A model generated the notes under the pieces. It was not told the origin of the DNA, searched no databases, and saw only the letters and a list, made by a program, of their open reading frames with translations. This document shows, piece by piece, positions 48,062-57,935 of a stretch of 64,000 nucleotides of DNA (the stretch's first letter is position 1; every line of letters begins with the position of its first letter). A program made the translations under genes and the position numbers. Source of the DNA: Favolaschia claudopus. Taxonomy: Eukaryota > Basidiomycota > Agaricomycetes > Agaricales > Mycenaceae. The stretch covers positions 50,258-114,257 of the forward strand of contig JAWWNJ010000273.1 of assembly GCA_037176885.1 (NCBI GenBank). The letters run 5' to 3'.

Positions 48062-48632
48062 GGTGATTTGTGCAAGACGCGTCAAACTCGTTGATCTTAT
48101 TTGCCAGAGGGCGTGAGAAAGTCAATTTCCAGTTCCAACTCAGAACATATTCAAGTTATTGTGAACGACTTCCGGAAGTGATAAATATTGGAAACGACCG
48201 AGATGAACTGGGCTACGACTACCTAGAGCGCTGGCGCAGAACACCGGTAAGCACGAACAAGAATGGAAAAACTATGGAGGGGAAGGTTTGTCGGCAAGTA
48301 CTCTTTAGTGAGATACTACTCGAAGCGTCCGTGCAGTCATGTACATCGAAGAGATTTATACAACCGGCAAGCAGTCGTGGATGTGGTGATATTGAACATA
48401 TGAGATGCGATGAGATGATTGAGATGTATATGTCATGGAACGAATATTGTGTTGGGGCATGCTTGGTGTGAGTTAGAAACGTCGAGGATGAGCGACGAGG
48501 TGCATAAAGAGCGTGGCGAACAGCAATTGGCGTCCGCGGAAGGTATGGAATCTTCAATGTCATAGATAGGCATGGGCGGAAAGCATTGCCGATTTACGAT
48601 GCATGTCATGGGCACGGTCCACGAAGTAGAAT
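48062..48632. other. CCT1 promoter and CDC25 3' flank, no gene seen
   Basis: About 570 bp with only short, poorly supported open frames; it includes ACGCGT at 48077-48082 close to the CCT1 start. Confidence 0.4.
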
Positions 48633-50846
48633 TTAGAATATAGTTCGTGTCGGTCCATAGGTTTCAGCACGAACGAGAGGGCGTCCAAGCTTCTTGCCAC
48701 CCTTAGGCGGAGGCGGGCAGGGACTATCGCCAAGCTCCTCATCTGTTTCCTCTGCGTCAGCCGTTACGTTGCCGTCTTCAGCAAGAGTGGTCAACGCGCT
48801 CCCGCGACGAGTACGAGCAGCCGTAGCAGCAGCAAAAATGGAACCCGGTCCCGCTGGCACAGTATTCCGCTTGGGTTGCTGCGCGAGGGCAGAGGCTTTG
48901 GAGATCGCGCTGGCGTCGCCATACGTATATGATTTGTGGCGGCCGAACTTGGTTTTTCGTAGCTGGTCGAGACCACCATCGCGTGAGGCAGTGTGGGTCG
49001 GATCGTCCATCGTCACGTATGCCTGTGGTTCGCAGCGAACGGAAGAGGCCTGGAAGTACTGAGAATAACCGCCTTCAAGGATGTAGATTTCAGGGTAATG
49101 GATTCTAGGATAGACGTGATTGTTCAGGGCACGATCCTTTGCTCGTAGATGTTTGGCGCTATGAATTTATAGTCAGCAGATAGAGACAGAACAGCACTCG
49201 TTTGACTCACAAGGTTGGTGCTCGTTTGGCACTAAATTCGCAGTGGAAAACCAAAATGTGTTTTCGGCCGGGATCACCACTAACAGATGGTTTGGGCTTC
49301 TTCAAGTTGGCTCGAAGAAAGTGTTCTTCTAGCATAGCTGTCTGGTTGATATTGTGGGCTCCCCTGATATGCCCTCCATAGAACTCGTAGTCGAATCGAC
49401 AGTCTATGATCTCGTAATCGGCTTGCTCGCGGTAGTGGCCGTCAAGAAGATTATTGAGCTGGAAGAACGGTGAGTACAGCGATGAGAAGGGGGATCAGAG
49501 CATATTCACCGTTTGTGGGTTGATTCTCATTAATCCGTCGTCTGTGACACGATGGCAAGGAAGGAGCTTCCCCGCCGACTCGTTATCACCAAACCCAGGG
49601 ATTCCGGCAGAAAGGAATTTTGCTGACGGGCTTTCGTTGAGTGCCAAGGCGGTAGCACCGGTCAGAGGTCGGAAGTCGTCCGTTCCATCGCAACGACGAA
49701 TAGTCTTGACCTGTTGACGTCTGGCATAGGCCTGGGCCGGCGACGACATGCCTTCAAAGGAGGACTCATCCGAAGACTGTTCGGCAATTTTGGCATCCAG
49801 TGGTGAGCCCGAGATCACAGCAGAGAATGCTCTCCTGGTTGGGGGTAAAAGATTCTCGGCAGGAGAAGGGAAGCGTCCGGGCTCTCCGTCCAAAGTTGGG
49901 TAGGCGGTTTGAGCTGCCGTGGAAAAGGCAGGGCGGCGAGGTCGCTTTAAGCCACTGGGCGCGCCCAAACCTTCTACTCGGGGTTTCTCGACAGCAGGAA
50001 ACAAGGGGCCGGTGACGAGACGTTCAAGTTTAGATTGGGATGGAGAGGAGTCCAAGCCAGGGGAAGACAGCTCCAGTTGTTCTTTTCTGCGTATTTGATC
50101 TGGCGATGAGGAACGACGTTTCTTGGGCTGGGGTGCAGCAGGTGACATGGTCTCATAGAAGAGGGCGTCGAATCCTGTCACGGTAGGAGCAGCAGATTGA
50201 GGGGCGGCGACCGTAAGTGAGGGGACTTCAAAAGACGTGTCTACATCCATGGCATCATCGGACGGATAACCTGCTTCCTTCAGTGGCTGACAAGCAGACT
50301 CAAGTCAGCCACCAGCTTGGAGTGCAAAGATAAATTGAGACGCACAGCGGAAAGAGTAGCCTGGGGCTCGTCCAGGGTACGAGCTGCGGTGGTGAACCAC
50401 TGCGAAGGTAACGCGCTCCGTTGTATCCGTTTGCCACTCGAGTGAGTAGATTCCGGCTTGAGTGAACCAATGGATCCACTTTGTATAGATTCGTTACTGC
50501 GATCCTGTCCAAACATTCGAGGGCCGCTCGTGAAAGCGCGTGGTCGCGTGAAGGACTTGAGAGGGGGGGCGGGCGATATATCCATAGGCTTGGGGTATTC
50601 GCTCTCGGGCGTGAGGGCGAGGTGATCCCGTGGCGGGGAATTCAAGGAAACATTGGAAGCAAATGATAGCTCGAGGTCGGATGAGAGGTCGTCAACATCG
50701 TGGCTTACTTGAAGCCGGTCGTGGCGCCGAGTGGTTGGCACCGGAGCGTCGAGGTGCTGTGTGGGTCGTGTTGTGAAAAGAGGCATGTCAGAGGAGATGC
50801 GCCGTCTTTTGTTTGAGAAGTTGGTAAGCCGGTCTACGAGGGACAT
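48633..50846 (-). CDS. CDC25: M-phase inducer phosphatase Cdc25
   Basis: Exons 50346-50846, 49510-50286, 49211-49458, 48633-49158; 683 residues. The C-terminal rhodanese-like catalytic domain is clear: GHYREQADYEIIDCRFDYEFYGGHIRGAHNIN, then VFHCEFSAKRAP, the HC-X5-R active site with Cys at about residue 499. It removes inhibitory phosphate from Cdk1 Tyr15/Thr14 at G2/M. The N-terminal 420 residues are Ser/Pro-rich regulatory sequence (SSDLELSFASNVSLNSPPRD, PMDISPAPP) with many SP/TP sites, and the C-terminal tail of about 130 residues is basic/Ser-rich. The start MSLVDRLTNFSNKRRR is the best ATG; the frame stays open upstream to 51365, but that part reads as an unlikely hydrophobic UTR translation, so a further 5' exon is possible. 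Confidence 0.93.
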
Positions 50847-51597
50847 GGTCAGGACGGGGGGCAAGACAGACATCAACAAGACGAACCAGGTTAAGTACGA
50901 GAGGCTAGGAGACAATGGCCATAAGTCACGGTACCGAGACAGAAGAAAGAAAAGCCATTGTCCGCCCAACTTGGACGAACAGGTGATGGGAGAAAGGAAG
51001 AAAAGCGGGGGAAGGGTTGGGAAGGGGCAAAGTGAGGGACACGAACCTAGTGGCGTAAGGAATGTGATGACGGAGGAGGCCGCACCTGAGAGAGCGGAAG
51101 GCAGGGGGTCAGCAGCAAGTCGAGGTACGAAACCAAAGAGCTGTAGGCTTCTCACGAACAAAGGAATCCAACCAATTGTGGACGTTTGTGGGTCCGGCAC
51201 GTCTCCGGCCTGACAAAACAAAGCGAGTGGTGAAGATTTGAGGGGCGAAACAAGACAGAGAACGTACGAAAATGCGTAGACAGAGATATAGAAGACAGCG
51301 GAGCGGGTGCTGCGTGTCGCGGCGGTGGCGAGGTTGGCGGGGGTGGAGGTTCCGGTGACGAGCACTCTGGGTTTGGCCGACGTTCAACTTGCACGTGAGC
51401 GTGACATCCTCAAAACGTCATTGCCATCATCTATTACGTAACTACATTTATGAGTTCTGAAACAGGCAGTTCTGAGTTCTGTGTCCTTGTTCTGTGGTCA
51501 GTTCTAAGCCACCTCCGTCCATCTGCAAAGAGAAAACTATCAGTCGCTGTTATGTCCCACTCGTTCTACGTACGCGGGGAAAACATATTGAAGACGG
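50847..51597. promoter_or_regulatory. CDC25 upstream region
   Basis: About 750 bp between CDC25 and the esterase remnant. CT-rich on the minus strand, with CACGTG at 51392-51397 and a nearby GTGACA. No gene recognised. Confidence 0.4.
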
Positions 51598-52488
51598 TCA
51601 AAATGGCAGCTCGGGATGATGCTCTCTGATCGCGTTCCCAAGCTCTTCATACACAATCTTAAATGTCTCAGCTAGTCGACACTCGAAGCAAAACTCTGAA
51701 TCTCACCGTGTACCCATCTCGGTGAGATGAAGACCATCTGACAGATAGCGAGACAGCGCCTGCTCCTTCTCTCCTGCTTTTTTCCATATCGCAGTCCACA
51801 CACATCCACCACCTCAACTTTCGACACCCGCTGCCGCCTCCTTCACCCCCTCTGCGTATCCTTTTGTTCTATAAACTCACGATCCAATGCCATCGCTGGT
51901 TCTCTGCTTCCCAAGTCGGCTGCCCGTTGATATGTATTGACTGGTGGAGGCGTAACCAGAAGGATCTTCGTGGTCGGAGAGTAATACCGCGACTCTGCAG
52001 AATGGACAAGGTTCACCATATATTTGAGATTCTCGATAAACTTTGGCAACGGCACATGTTGAGAACCCGTCTCGAGTACTGCGTCGTTGGCGCCAACCAC
52101 ACCACAAGTAGCCTGACTTTTGGAAGAAGCTCCGAGCCATCTCGGGGCGCAAGGCACTATCCGCAAACATTGTGCTTTCATGACAGACGACGGTTTGCGA
52201 CCCCGCACCTGCTTCAAAACGGGTATCGCCCAATCGGTGTTATAGCCGGCAAGGCCTCTATTGAGTACATCGAGCTTGCGCGAATACGCATCTGTGCCAG
52301 ACGTCGTCTCATGTTCGTCTACTCGACATCACAAACGCACTGGCAAGACGGGCCCCCCGAATCCGTCCTCTGTCCAACCTCCCTACACCTAAAAGTAGGA
52401 GCACTTTGGGACTGTACTGAGATAAAAGAGAAACCTGTGTTATGGAATCCCCGAACAATATGATTGCGTCTTGCACCGTTGCTGCCAT
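51598..52488 (-). pseudogene. IAH1-like SGNH esterase gene, frame broken at several points
   Basis: Homology to isoamyl-acetate-hydrolysing esterase (GDSL/SGNH hydrolase) is evident in order along the minus strand. The start AATVQDAIILFGDSITQ carries the catalytic GDS block; then GGWTEDGFG, RKLDVLNRGLAGYNTDWAIPVLKQ, CLAPRDGSELLPK, GANDAVLE, QHVPLPKFIENLKYMVN, YYSPTTKILLVTPPPVNTYQRAADLGSR, and DGLHLT with the catalytic Asp/His. These blocks fall in different frames. Breaks are needed in the G-run at about 52350-52360, before GANDAVLE near 52106, near 51858, and around 51800 where a TG dinucleotide appears duplicated. Between breaks, GT-AG introns still fit. Either the locus is a pseudogene or the sequence here has errors; the neighbours behave alike, favouring error. 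Confidence 0.75.
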
Positions 52489-52606
52489 GCTGCACGGAAA
52501 GGTTCGTTGTACCGGTGATGCTGGTGAATGCTATCAGTCGTCGCGATAACAAAGTTCGCGTGCGTCACACCTTGTCACACCCACTCAGAACTTGTTCAAT
52601 TCTACC

Positions 52607-53663
52607 ATGAGCAATGATCCTCCAATACACCTCCGCGTCGCCAACAAAAAAGCCTTCGTCTGGGATGTCGAAGGTTGGAAATGCTATCGCACTCTCCGTC
52701 TATTCACAGGCCGCTTAACCCAGATATCGCAACTCTACGCTCGAAACATCGTATTTGTGGTGTGCTGACAGGCACCCTTCCTCATCTGAGCCAACAAAAA
52801 CCTTTTTCTTGGTGTTCCTCTTGTCTTGCTACCCGAAGAAGTCGTTCTTCTCGTCGAAAATGGTATGCTTGGGCTGTTGCATTGGACTCTGTTATGACTC
52901 GATCCCCAACATTAAGAAATAGCTGTTCTTGTTGATGACCCCAAGGCTCATATCCAACCATCTGTCATCGAATTACAAAGTGGAGAGTGAAGGAGAAAGA
53001 ACTGCAAACAGCTTCAACTTTCTAAAGGCACGACTGCGCTCGAGACTTCCCCAATGATGATGAGCGAAGAGGCTATCAGAAAACGAAAAGAGCGTGAAGC
53101 GAAGAAGAAAGCCGCCGCAGCTGCAGCCGCTGCAGCTCAGTTGGAAATTTTGCTTTCTATTCCATCGGAAGATCCTGCTTCTGCTACGTCTGCAGACACG
53201 CAGGTTACCGTCATTATACCCGCATCCTCAAGGTCGTTTGACTGGTATAACGACAGTGCGTCTATATATCGCACTATCGACTCTGCCAAAGCTGCCGCAA
53301 TCTGGGAATATCCCTCCACTCTGCATGAGCGGGCAAAATGCGGTGTATTCAGAGGTTTGTGGGAACAAGGAATGTACATGGGTGGTGGTATAAAATTCGG
53401 AGGCGATTACTTGGTATATCCAGGTTGGTTTCTTGTGATTTTCTAGACGTGATATTCAATTTTCGCTAGGTGATCCTCTGCGGTATCACGCGCATTTCTC
53501 GGCCACCGTTTTAGAATCTCCCACTTCGTCCCTGACGCCCATGGAAATTGTAGCCCATGGACGGCTGGGGACCGTCACCAAAAAATCACATCTCTTGTGC
53601 GGATGGGACGACACGAAGAAGGAAGCATCTTTCCTCTCCATCGAATGGGCGGGTTTTGGTTGA
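52607..53663 (+). CDS. SEN34: tRNA-splicing endonuclease subunit Sen34 (frameshifts in sequence)
   Basis: Exons 52607-52673, 52724-52862, 52923-53423, 53470-53663. Sen34 is one of two catalytic subunits of the tRNA intron endonuclease, cutting the 3' splice site. N-terminal HLRVANKKAFVWDVED, RSKHRICGVLTGTLPHLSQQ, then LGVPLVLLPEEVVLLVEN. The C-terminal nuclease domain is intact: GLWEQGMYMGGGIKFGGDYLVYPGDPLRYHAHFSATV, VTKKSHLLCGWDD, giving the Tyr/His/Lys triad. Three places need a small indel to keep frame: an A-run at about 52796, CAAAGTGG near 52976 and CTGCAAACAG near 53010. All sit in A homopolymers, so sequence error is more likely than loss of an essential enzyme. Divergent from the IAH1-like gene. 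Confidence 0.85.
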
Positions 53664-53727
53664 TGTGTAGAGAGTCAGACCAACACTTGTAATGCAAATG
53701 TGAAGAAGAAATCTCGTTCAATTCAAT

Positions 53728-55138
53728 CTAGTCTATTTTTCGTCGCCCAAGCCCGATATTGATACGGTCCCGAGCTGGCCTCAACGAAACAGGCGCGAAT
53801 TCACCTCGGACACCCTCCTCCATGCTTTCAGCTCCGTCACTAAAAGCTCTGTTCCGCTTGAATGTGCGGGGCGCTGCATTTCTCCCCCGCTGCCCACGGT
53901 AACAGCTTTGACAATCAAGTCGTTGAGCCACATCACCAACGCAAAGATGGGCAGGCGGATGGGAATAAAAGGCGAGGGATGGCGAATGGAATCGCTCCCA
54001 CTGTAATTAGAACCTTGTGGAAATGAGCCATATGGATCTTGGGGTACAGGTTGTGCATGCATCGCCATGATAGTATACTGTGAATAGCACCCCCATGAAC
54101 ATTCCAATAGCAGTTTGCAGCAGTCAGGACAACCGACCAGAGGGAATATCAGCGCGAAAATGGCAGCATTACTCAGTGGGCTGCCCCAGATGCAAATTGA
54201 AGCAGATGGCAAGCCTGCAAATCGTCAGAGTCATATGGCGTTGAATTGAGTAGAACAGGAAAAATCACCGAAAGCCAAGTAGTAAGCCCAACCGCTCCTC
54301 GAGATGGCGGACTCTCGAGGAAAGCGACATTCCACGCGCTATCCAGACAAATCTGGCGCAGGTAAGATTCCTTAAGTAATGTGACGAGAGTCAAAAGCTC
54401 ACTCGAAAAAATAGAAACTGAGGCGCGATTATTTAGTTCATCCAAATCCTTTCCATGTTCTCTCGACTCACGCGTCAATCCAGCATAGGAATACAAAGCT
54501 TGCGATGGGACCCACTCGAGGCACTGCACGGAGAGCAAAATCGAGTCCAACGGAAGTGGCCACCATGACAAGCCGGTACGCGGACGTAGCGATTGCGGTC
54601 AATACACCAGTATATGTCGCGGGTTGTTGCACAACCGTACGGTTTGCGTGTTGCGTTGAATATGCTCGCTTCGCAATGACGGAGCACCATGAACTCTGGA
54701 AAACTTCAAGATTCAGAAGCACTACATAGTGAGGGCAGAAGTAGAGTATGTCAAGGGCGACTCACGTTCAAGTAGAGCAATATGCTGAGCAAAGGAAGCA
54801 TCCAAAACAATTGATAGATCCAGCTGAGAGTCGTTCGTGTTTGTTGTTCAGGATAGACGAAGTTGAGCACGAAGAGGCATAGTAATGTAGAACAGTTTAG
54901 GAGTAACGACTTGAAGACAGTGGCCCGGATTTCGATGTCACTAGGAATCTGAATTGAATGAACTCAACGATCCCTGGTTGGTGGCGTACCCCATGACTGC
55001 CGTCGCCACCGCAGTCCAACGAAAAGCATCGAAGAAACCACGACCAGCGTAAGTGAATTGAAGCAGTAACGAGTCCTGTATTGGCAGAAACAAGGGATAG
55101 CTCGAGGCATGTGAGTGCGGCGGATACCTTGACGCCAT
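53728..55138 (-). CDS. EI24-like multi-pass membrane protein (frameshifts in sequence)
   Basis: Reliable exons are 54990-55138, 54766-54940 and 54472-54695; the rest continues to about 53728 but changes frame. The N-terminus SRYPPHSHASSYPLFLPIQDSLLLQFTYAGRGFFDAFRW leads to EIRATVFKSLLLNC, SSWCSVIAKRAYSTQH, YTGVLTAIATSAYRLVMVATSV and FVFLCWIDA. Further downstream are SRVRHLEER, WAYYLAFG, PLSNAAIFALIFPL and SPFIPIRLPIFALVMWLNDLIVK. This is the etoposide-induced 2.4 (EI24) family of ER membrane proteins, linked in animals to autophagy. Breaks are needed near 54290-54320 (two) and near 53890. Five to six hydrophobic helices are visible. C-terminus RINIGLGRRKID. Confidence 0.75.
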
Positions 55139-55430
55139 TTAAGCCGGTCTGAAAACAGACCTATGTCCAACCTATGTCGGACGAGACGACGTGAGTGCAC
55201 GCGCGAAACGTGCCGGATCGCATAATTTCGGTCGACCAAATCCGGGGCATATATTCTGAGCATATACATACAATGCCCGCAGGGACACTAGTGCGGTGAA
55301 AGGGAACATACATACTTCGGCAATAATTTATGATACATAAAAAAAATGAAATAGGCAGGGTAAATGCGAACAATGCTGAAAAGTGCTGCGAGGAAAGGAC
55401 AAGAAAAGACCGGGGAGGATGAGGCGGAAT
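55139..55430. other. short spacer, no gene seen
   Basis: 292 bp: promoter of the EI24-like gene and 3' flank of the second histone H1 gene. Nothing else recognised. Confidence 0.4.
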
Positions 55431-56593
55431 TTAGCCACGCTTAGTGGGCTGAGGGCAAGCGTGAGATGCAAAGTTGCCATGAAAGAAAAGGACGTACCGA
55501 TTTTCTAGGGGCGCTCTTTTTGGCAGGGGCAGCAGCAGGTTTGGAGGTGGTTGCTTTCTTCTTCTTGGGAGGAGCGGCAGATGCTTTAGCCTTGGAAGTC
55601 GCGGTCGTGCCTGTCACCGCCTGCGTAGAACCCTGGGTCAGGACGAGGTTCGAATATGGAATGCAGATAAATGACCTTTTTGGCTGGGGCGCGTTTGGAC
55701 GGGGCGGTAGTCTTCTTGGTTGTAGTGCTCTTGGCTGTCGGCTTCTTCGCAGTAGTTTTCTGGGGGCAGCTTTAGGTTTGGCAGTTGCGGTAGGTTTCTT
55801 CACACCGATCTTGGGTTTAGCGGCGGTGGTTGATTTGGCGGTGGCTGATTTGGCGGTGGTCGATTTGGCGGTAGTCGACTTGACGGGCGTCTTCTTAGGG
55901 GCAGCTTTCGTGCTAGCCTTGGCCTTTGGTTTCGGTTTCGCCGGCTTGTTCTTGTATTAGATATAAAAACGCGTCTAAAAGCTGCAAACTATGAGCGGAA
56001 CGCACCTCCTTCGTGGATGCATCAGCTGGCTTAGATTTAGGTGCGAGTTTGACTCTGCCTGACGGCCCTGCGATGTTGTGTCAGTCAGAAGCTGTGGTCA
56101 ACTCAACAAGGACGAAGCAAACCTTTAGGCAGAACGAAAACGTTCTTCTCGCTTCCAGACGCGATAGCTTTCGACAGTTGGACATTCTGTGCCGCGCCAA
56201 TTACGAGTTTGTATTCGGTTTCAACGAACCTGGGTATAGGTCAGATATTGAGATAGATGGCACTCTGGGATCGGACTTTTTGATCTGGGGCCGCGATACG
56301 CCGTGACGAGCATCCTCTGGATTGGCGGTGATACATTCCTGCGAAAAACACACGTTAGTTGACTGCGGCAGAGGCTGGCGACGGTAGAGAGAATAGATCG
56401 GTGCATGGCAGGTAGACAGAGCGCGCAAGATGTAGAAGAAGAGTCGGGAAAGTGAAAGGGGCTGAACAACAGCGCGAAGAAGATAAAAACCTTGATCATG
56501 TCGACCCATGTGGGATGGGCTGGTATAGCCTTGGACTTTGTAAGCTTTCTTGGATACCTTGGAGGGTGAGGGAGCTTTCTTGGCGGCAGCCAT
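55431..56593 (-). CDS. linker histone H1, second copy (frameshifts in sequence)
   Basis: First coding exon 56491-56593, second 56277-56338, further exons to the stop at 55431-55433 (RKSRG end). The H15 globular domain is AHPTWVDMIK, ECITANPEDARHGVSRPQIKK, FVETEYKLVIGAAQNVQLSKAIASGSEKNVFVLPKGPSGRVKLAPK. It is followed by a Lys/Ala/Thr-rich tail containing near-perfect repeats of STTAK. One small indel is needed in exon 1 near 56540 and one near 55753 in the tail. Sequence identity to the H1 gene at 7032-7928 is low outside the fold, so they are old paralogs, or one is a specialised linker-histone variant. Three further GT-AG introns were placed in the tail. Confidence 0.82.
55820..55890 (-). 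repeat. 15-bp tandem repeats encoding STTAK units in H1
   Basis: Four diverged 15-bp units, read on the minus strand as KSTTA/KSATA, inside the lysine-rich tail of the second histone H1 gene. Confidence 0.6.
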
Positions 56594-56695
56594 TGTTGAA
56601 GGGCGAGTTTGGATAGATGGTGTCCGGTTAAACAACGTTTGTTTACGCACAAACAAACCGGTCGCGTCAAACGGAAATCGCGTCCGTCACGTGAG

Positions 56696-56718
56696 GATGT
56701 CACATCTAGCGTGACATC
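56696..56718. promoter_or_regulatory. GATGTCAC inverted repeat between H1 and the LYR-protein gene
   Basis: GATGTCAC, 7-bp spacer, GTGACATC, with CACGTG at 56688-56693 beside it, in the 132-bp divergent spacer. Another copy of the TGTCAC-type element. Confidence 0.55.
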
Positions 56719-56725
56719 CCTCTTC

Positions 56726-57239
56726 ATGTCCATCACCCACGAAACTACGGGCCGCTGCGCGCTCTGCTTATCGACAACTTTTCAGAGCTTCCTCATCTAC
56801 ATTTGCTGGTGATGAGCGGGTACTAGAAGGTCATCTTTCTCTATTCTCTGTCCCTGACTACTGCTAAAAGATGGAACATTCTAGCCTTTCGCCTCAAAAT
56901 ACGGCAAGACGCAGTTGCAGCTCAGAACCTATCGGATCCCATTGCGTATGAGGAGAAGAATACTCTTGGACGGGAAATTGCGACTCTCATTCGAAAAAAT
57001 CTCGTTCAGGCCACCCGAAAGTCGGACGACGCTGATACTTGGAGTGCGCTTGCCTTTCCCGATAGCTGCTTATGACAAACCCTCAATACCGCCTAGGAAT
57101 ACGTATGACGCACGAGACCGAACTGGGTGTTAACGACACTATAAAGAATCCATTGCCTATGGACACAAGTCGTCGTTCTCGGCGAAAGGAGAAAGAATCT
57201 CAGCGTGCGTTTGTTCAAGTTTTCTCCCGGCACTCCTGA
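56726..57239 (+). CDS. Mzm1/LYRM7-like LYR protein, complex III assembly (one frameshift)
   Basis: Exons about 56726-56829, 56885-57043 and 57097-57239. The LYR-type start AAARSAYRQLFRASSSTFAGDERVL leads to AFRLKIRQDAVAAQNLSDPIAYEEK, GREIATLIRKNLVQATRK and the family end RIRMTHETELGVNDTIKNP, as in Mzm1, the matrix chaperone that inserts the Rieske protein into complex III. One base too many in the CCC of 56736-56738 would link the ATG MSIT to the LYR frame. The C-terminus after DTIKNPLPMD is uncertain: an Arg/Lys-rich run of about 30 residues may be real or belong to the next gene's leader. Confidence 0.65.
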
Positions 57240-57287
57240 TTTCTTAGTGCTCCAGAAGTCCTTGCGCCTGCTCGTGATTCGCTTCCG

Positions 57288-57754
57288 ATGTTCTACTCCG
57301 CCCTCAAAAAGGCACACAAAAATCGTACTGTGCCTGAGTTGAGCGAGAACGACATTGAAGAAGCTTTTGTTCGAGGGAGTGGGCCGGTATGTTCTCGGGT
57401 CGAAGTCATTGCATACATCCGGATACATATATTCATTGTTGTTGTCAGGGAGGGCAGTCGGTTAACAAAACTGAAAATAATGTCCAACTGCTTCATCGAC
57501 CGACTGGTATCCGAGTGAGCTGTCACCAAACACGTTCTCTGGCGTTGAACAGAGAGCTTGCACGACGCCAGTTAATTGAGAAGGCGTGTTTCTGCCGAGC
57601 ATCCCACTTGATGTCTGATTGACCGCCTGAGCAGCTCGATAAGCTCCAAAATCCGGGATTGTCCAAAGGACAATTGCAACAGGCGAAACAACGCGAACGA
57701 GAGCGCCGCCGTTTGAAAAAGGCCAAAAAGAAACGCAAAAGCCAAGGATTCTAA
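57288..57754 (+). CDS. mitochondrial release-factor-like protein (Rso55/MTRFR type)
   Basis: Exons 57288-57386, 57449-57583, 57635-57754, 117 residues as modelled. The RF1-type domain with [33 protein letters not shown], then [30 protein letters not shown], then a basic tail [17 protein letters not shown]. Proteins of this kind lack codon-recognition domains and rescue stalled mitochondrial ribosomes. The last intron (57584-57634) uses a GC donor (GCGTGT). No frameshift, unlike most neighbours. The true start may be upstream, since no presequence is visible before [11 protein letters not shown]. Confidence 0.82.
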
Positions 57755-57935
57755 GTCAGAATAAAGTTCGAGTTTTCCTCCCTGCGTGGCATTCGTACAT
57801 GTAGCACAATACATCTCATCTCGATATCTTCTCAATAATGAAGTCAACGTAGAGTCGTCGCAGACAAGTTTGCTTAGTAAGCAAGTGCCATCAAACGCTG
57901 TTAGACTTTCCCTAGACCAACTCGCAGTCGCAACA

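Noticed and set aside
50847..51365. In-frame upstream extension of CDC25
   Set aside because: Reads as an unlikely hydrophobic and Pro-rich string without resemblance to CDC25 N-termini; probably 5' leader.
51864..52463. 199-residue + strand open frame
   Set aside because: Antisense to the IAH1-like blocks on the minus strand, which carry the recognisable SGNH motifs.
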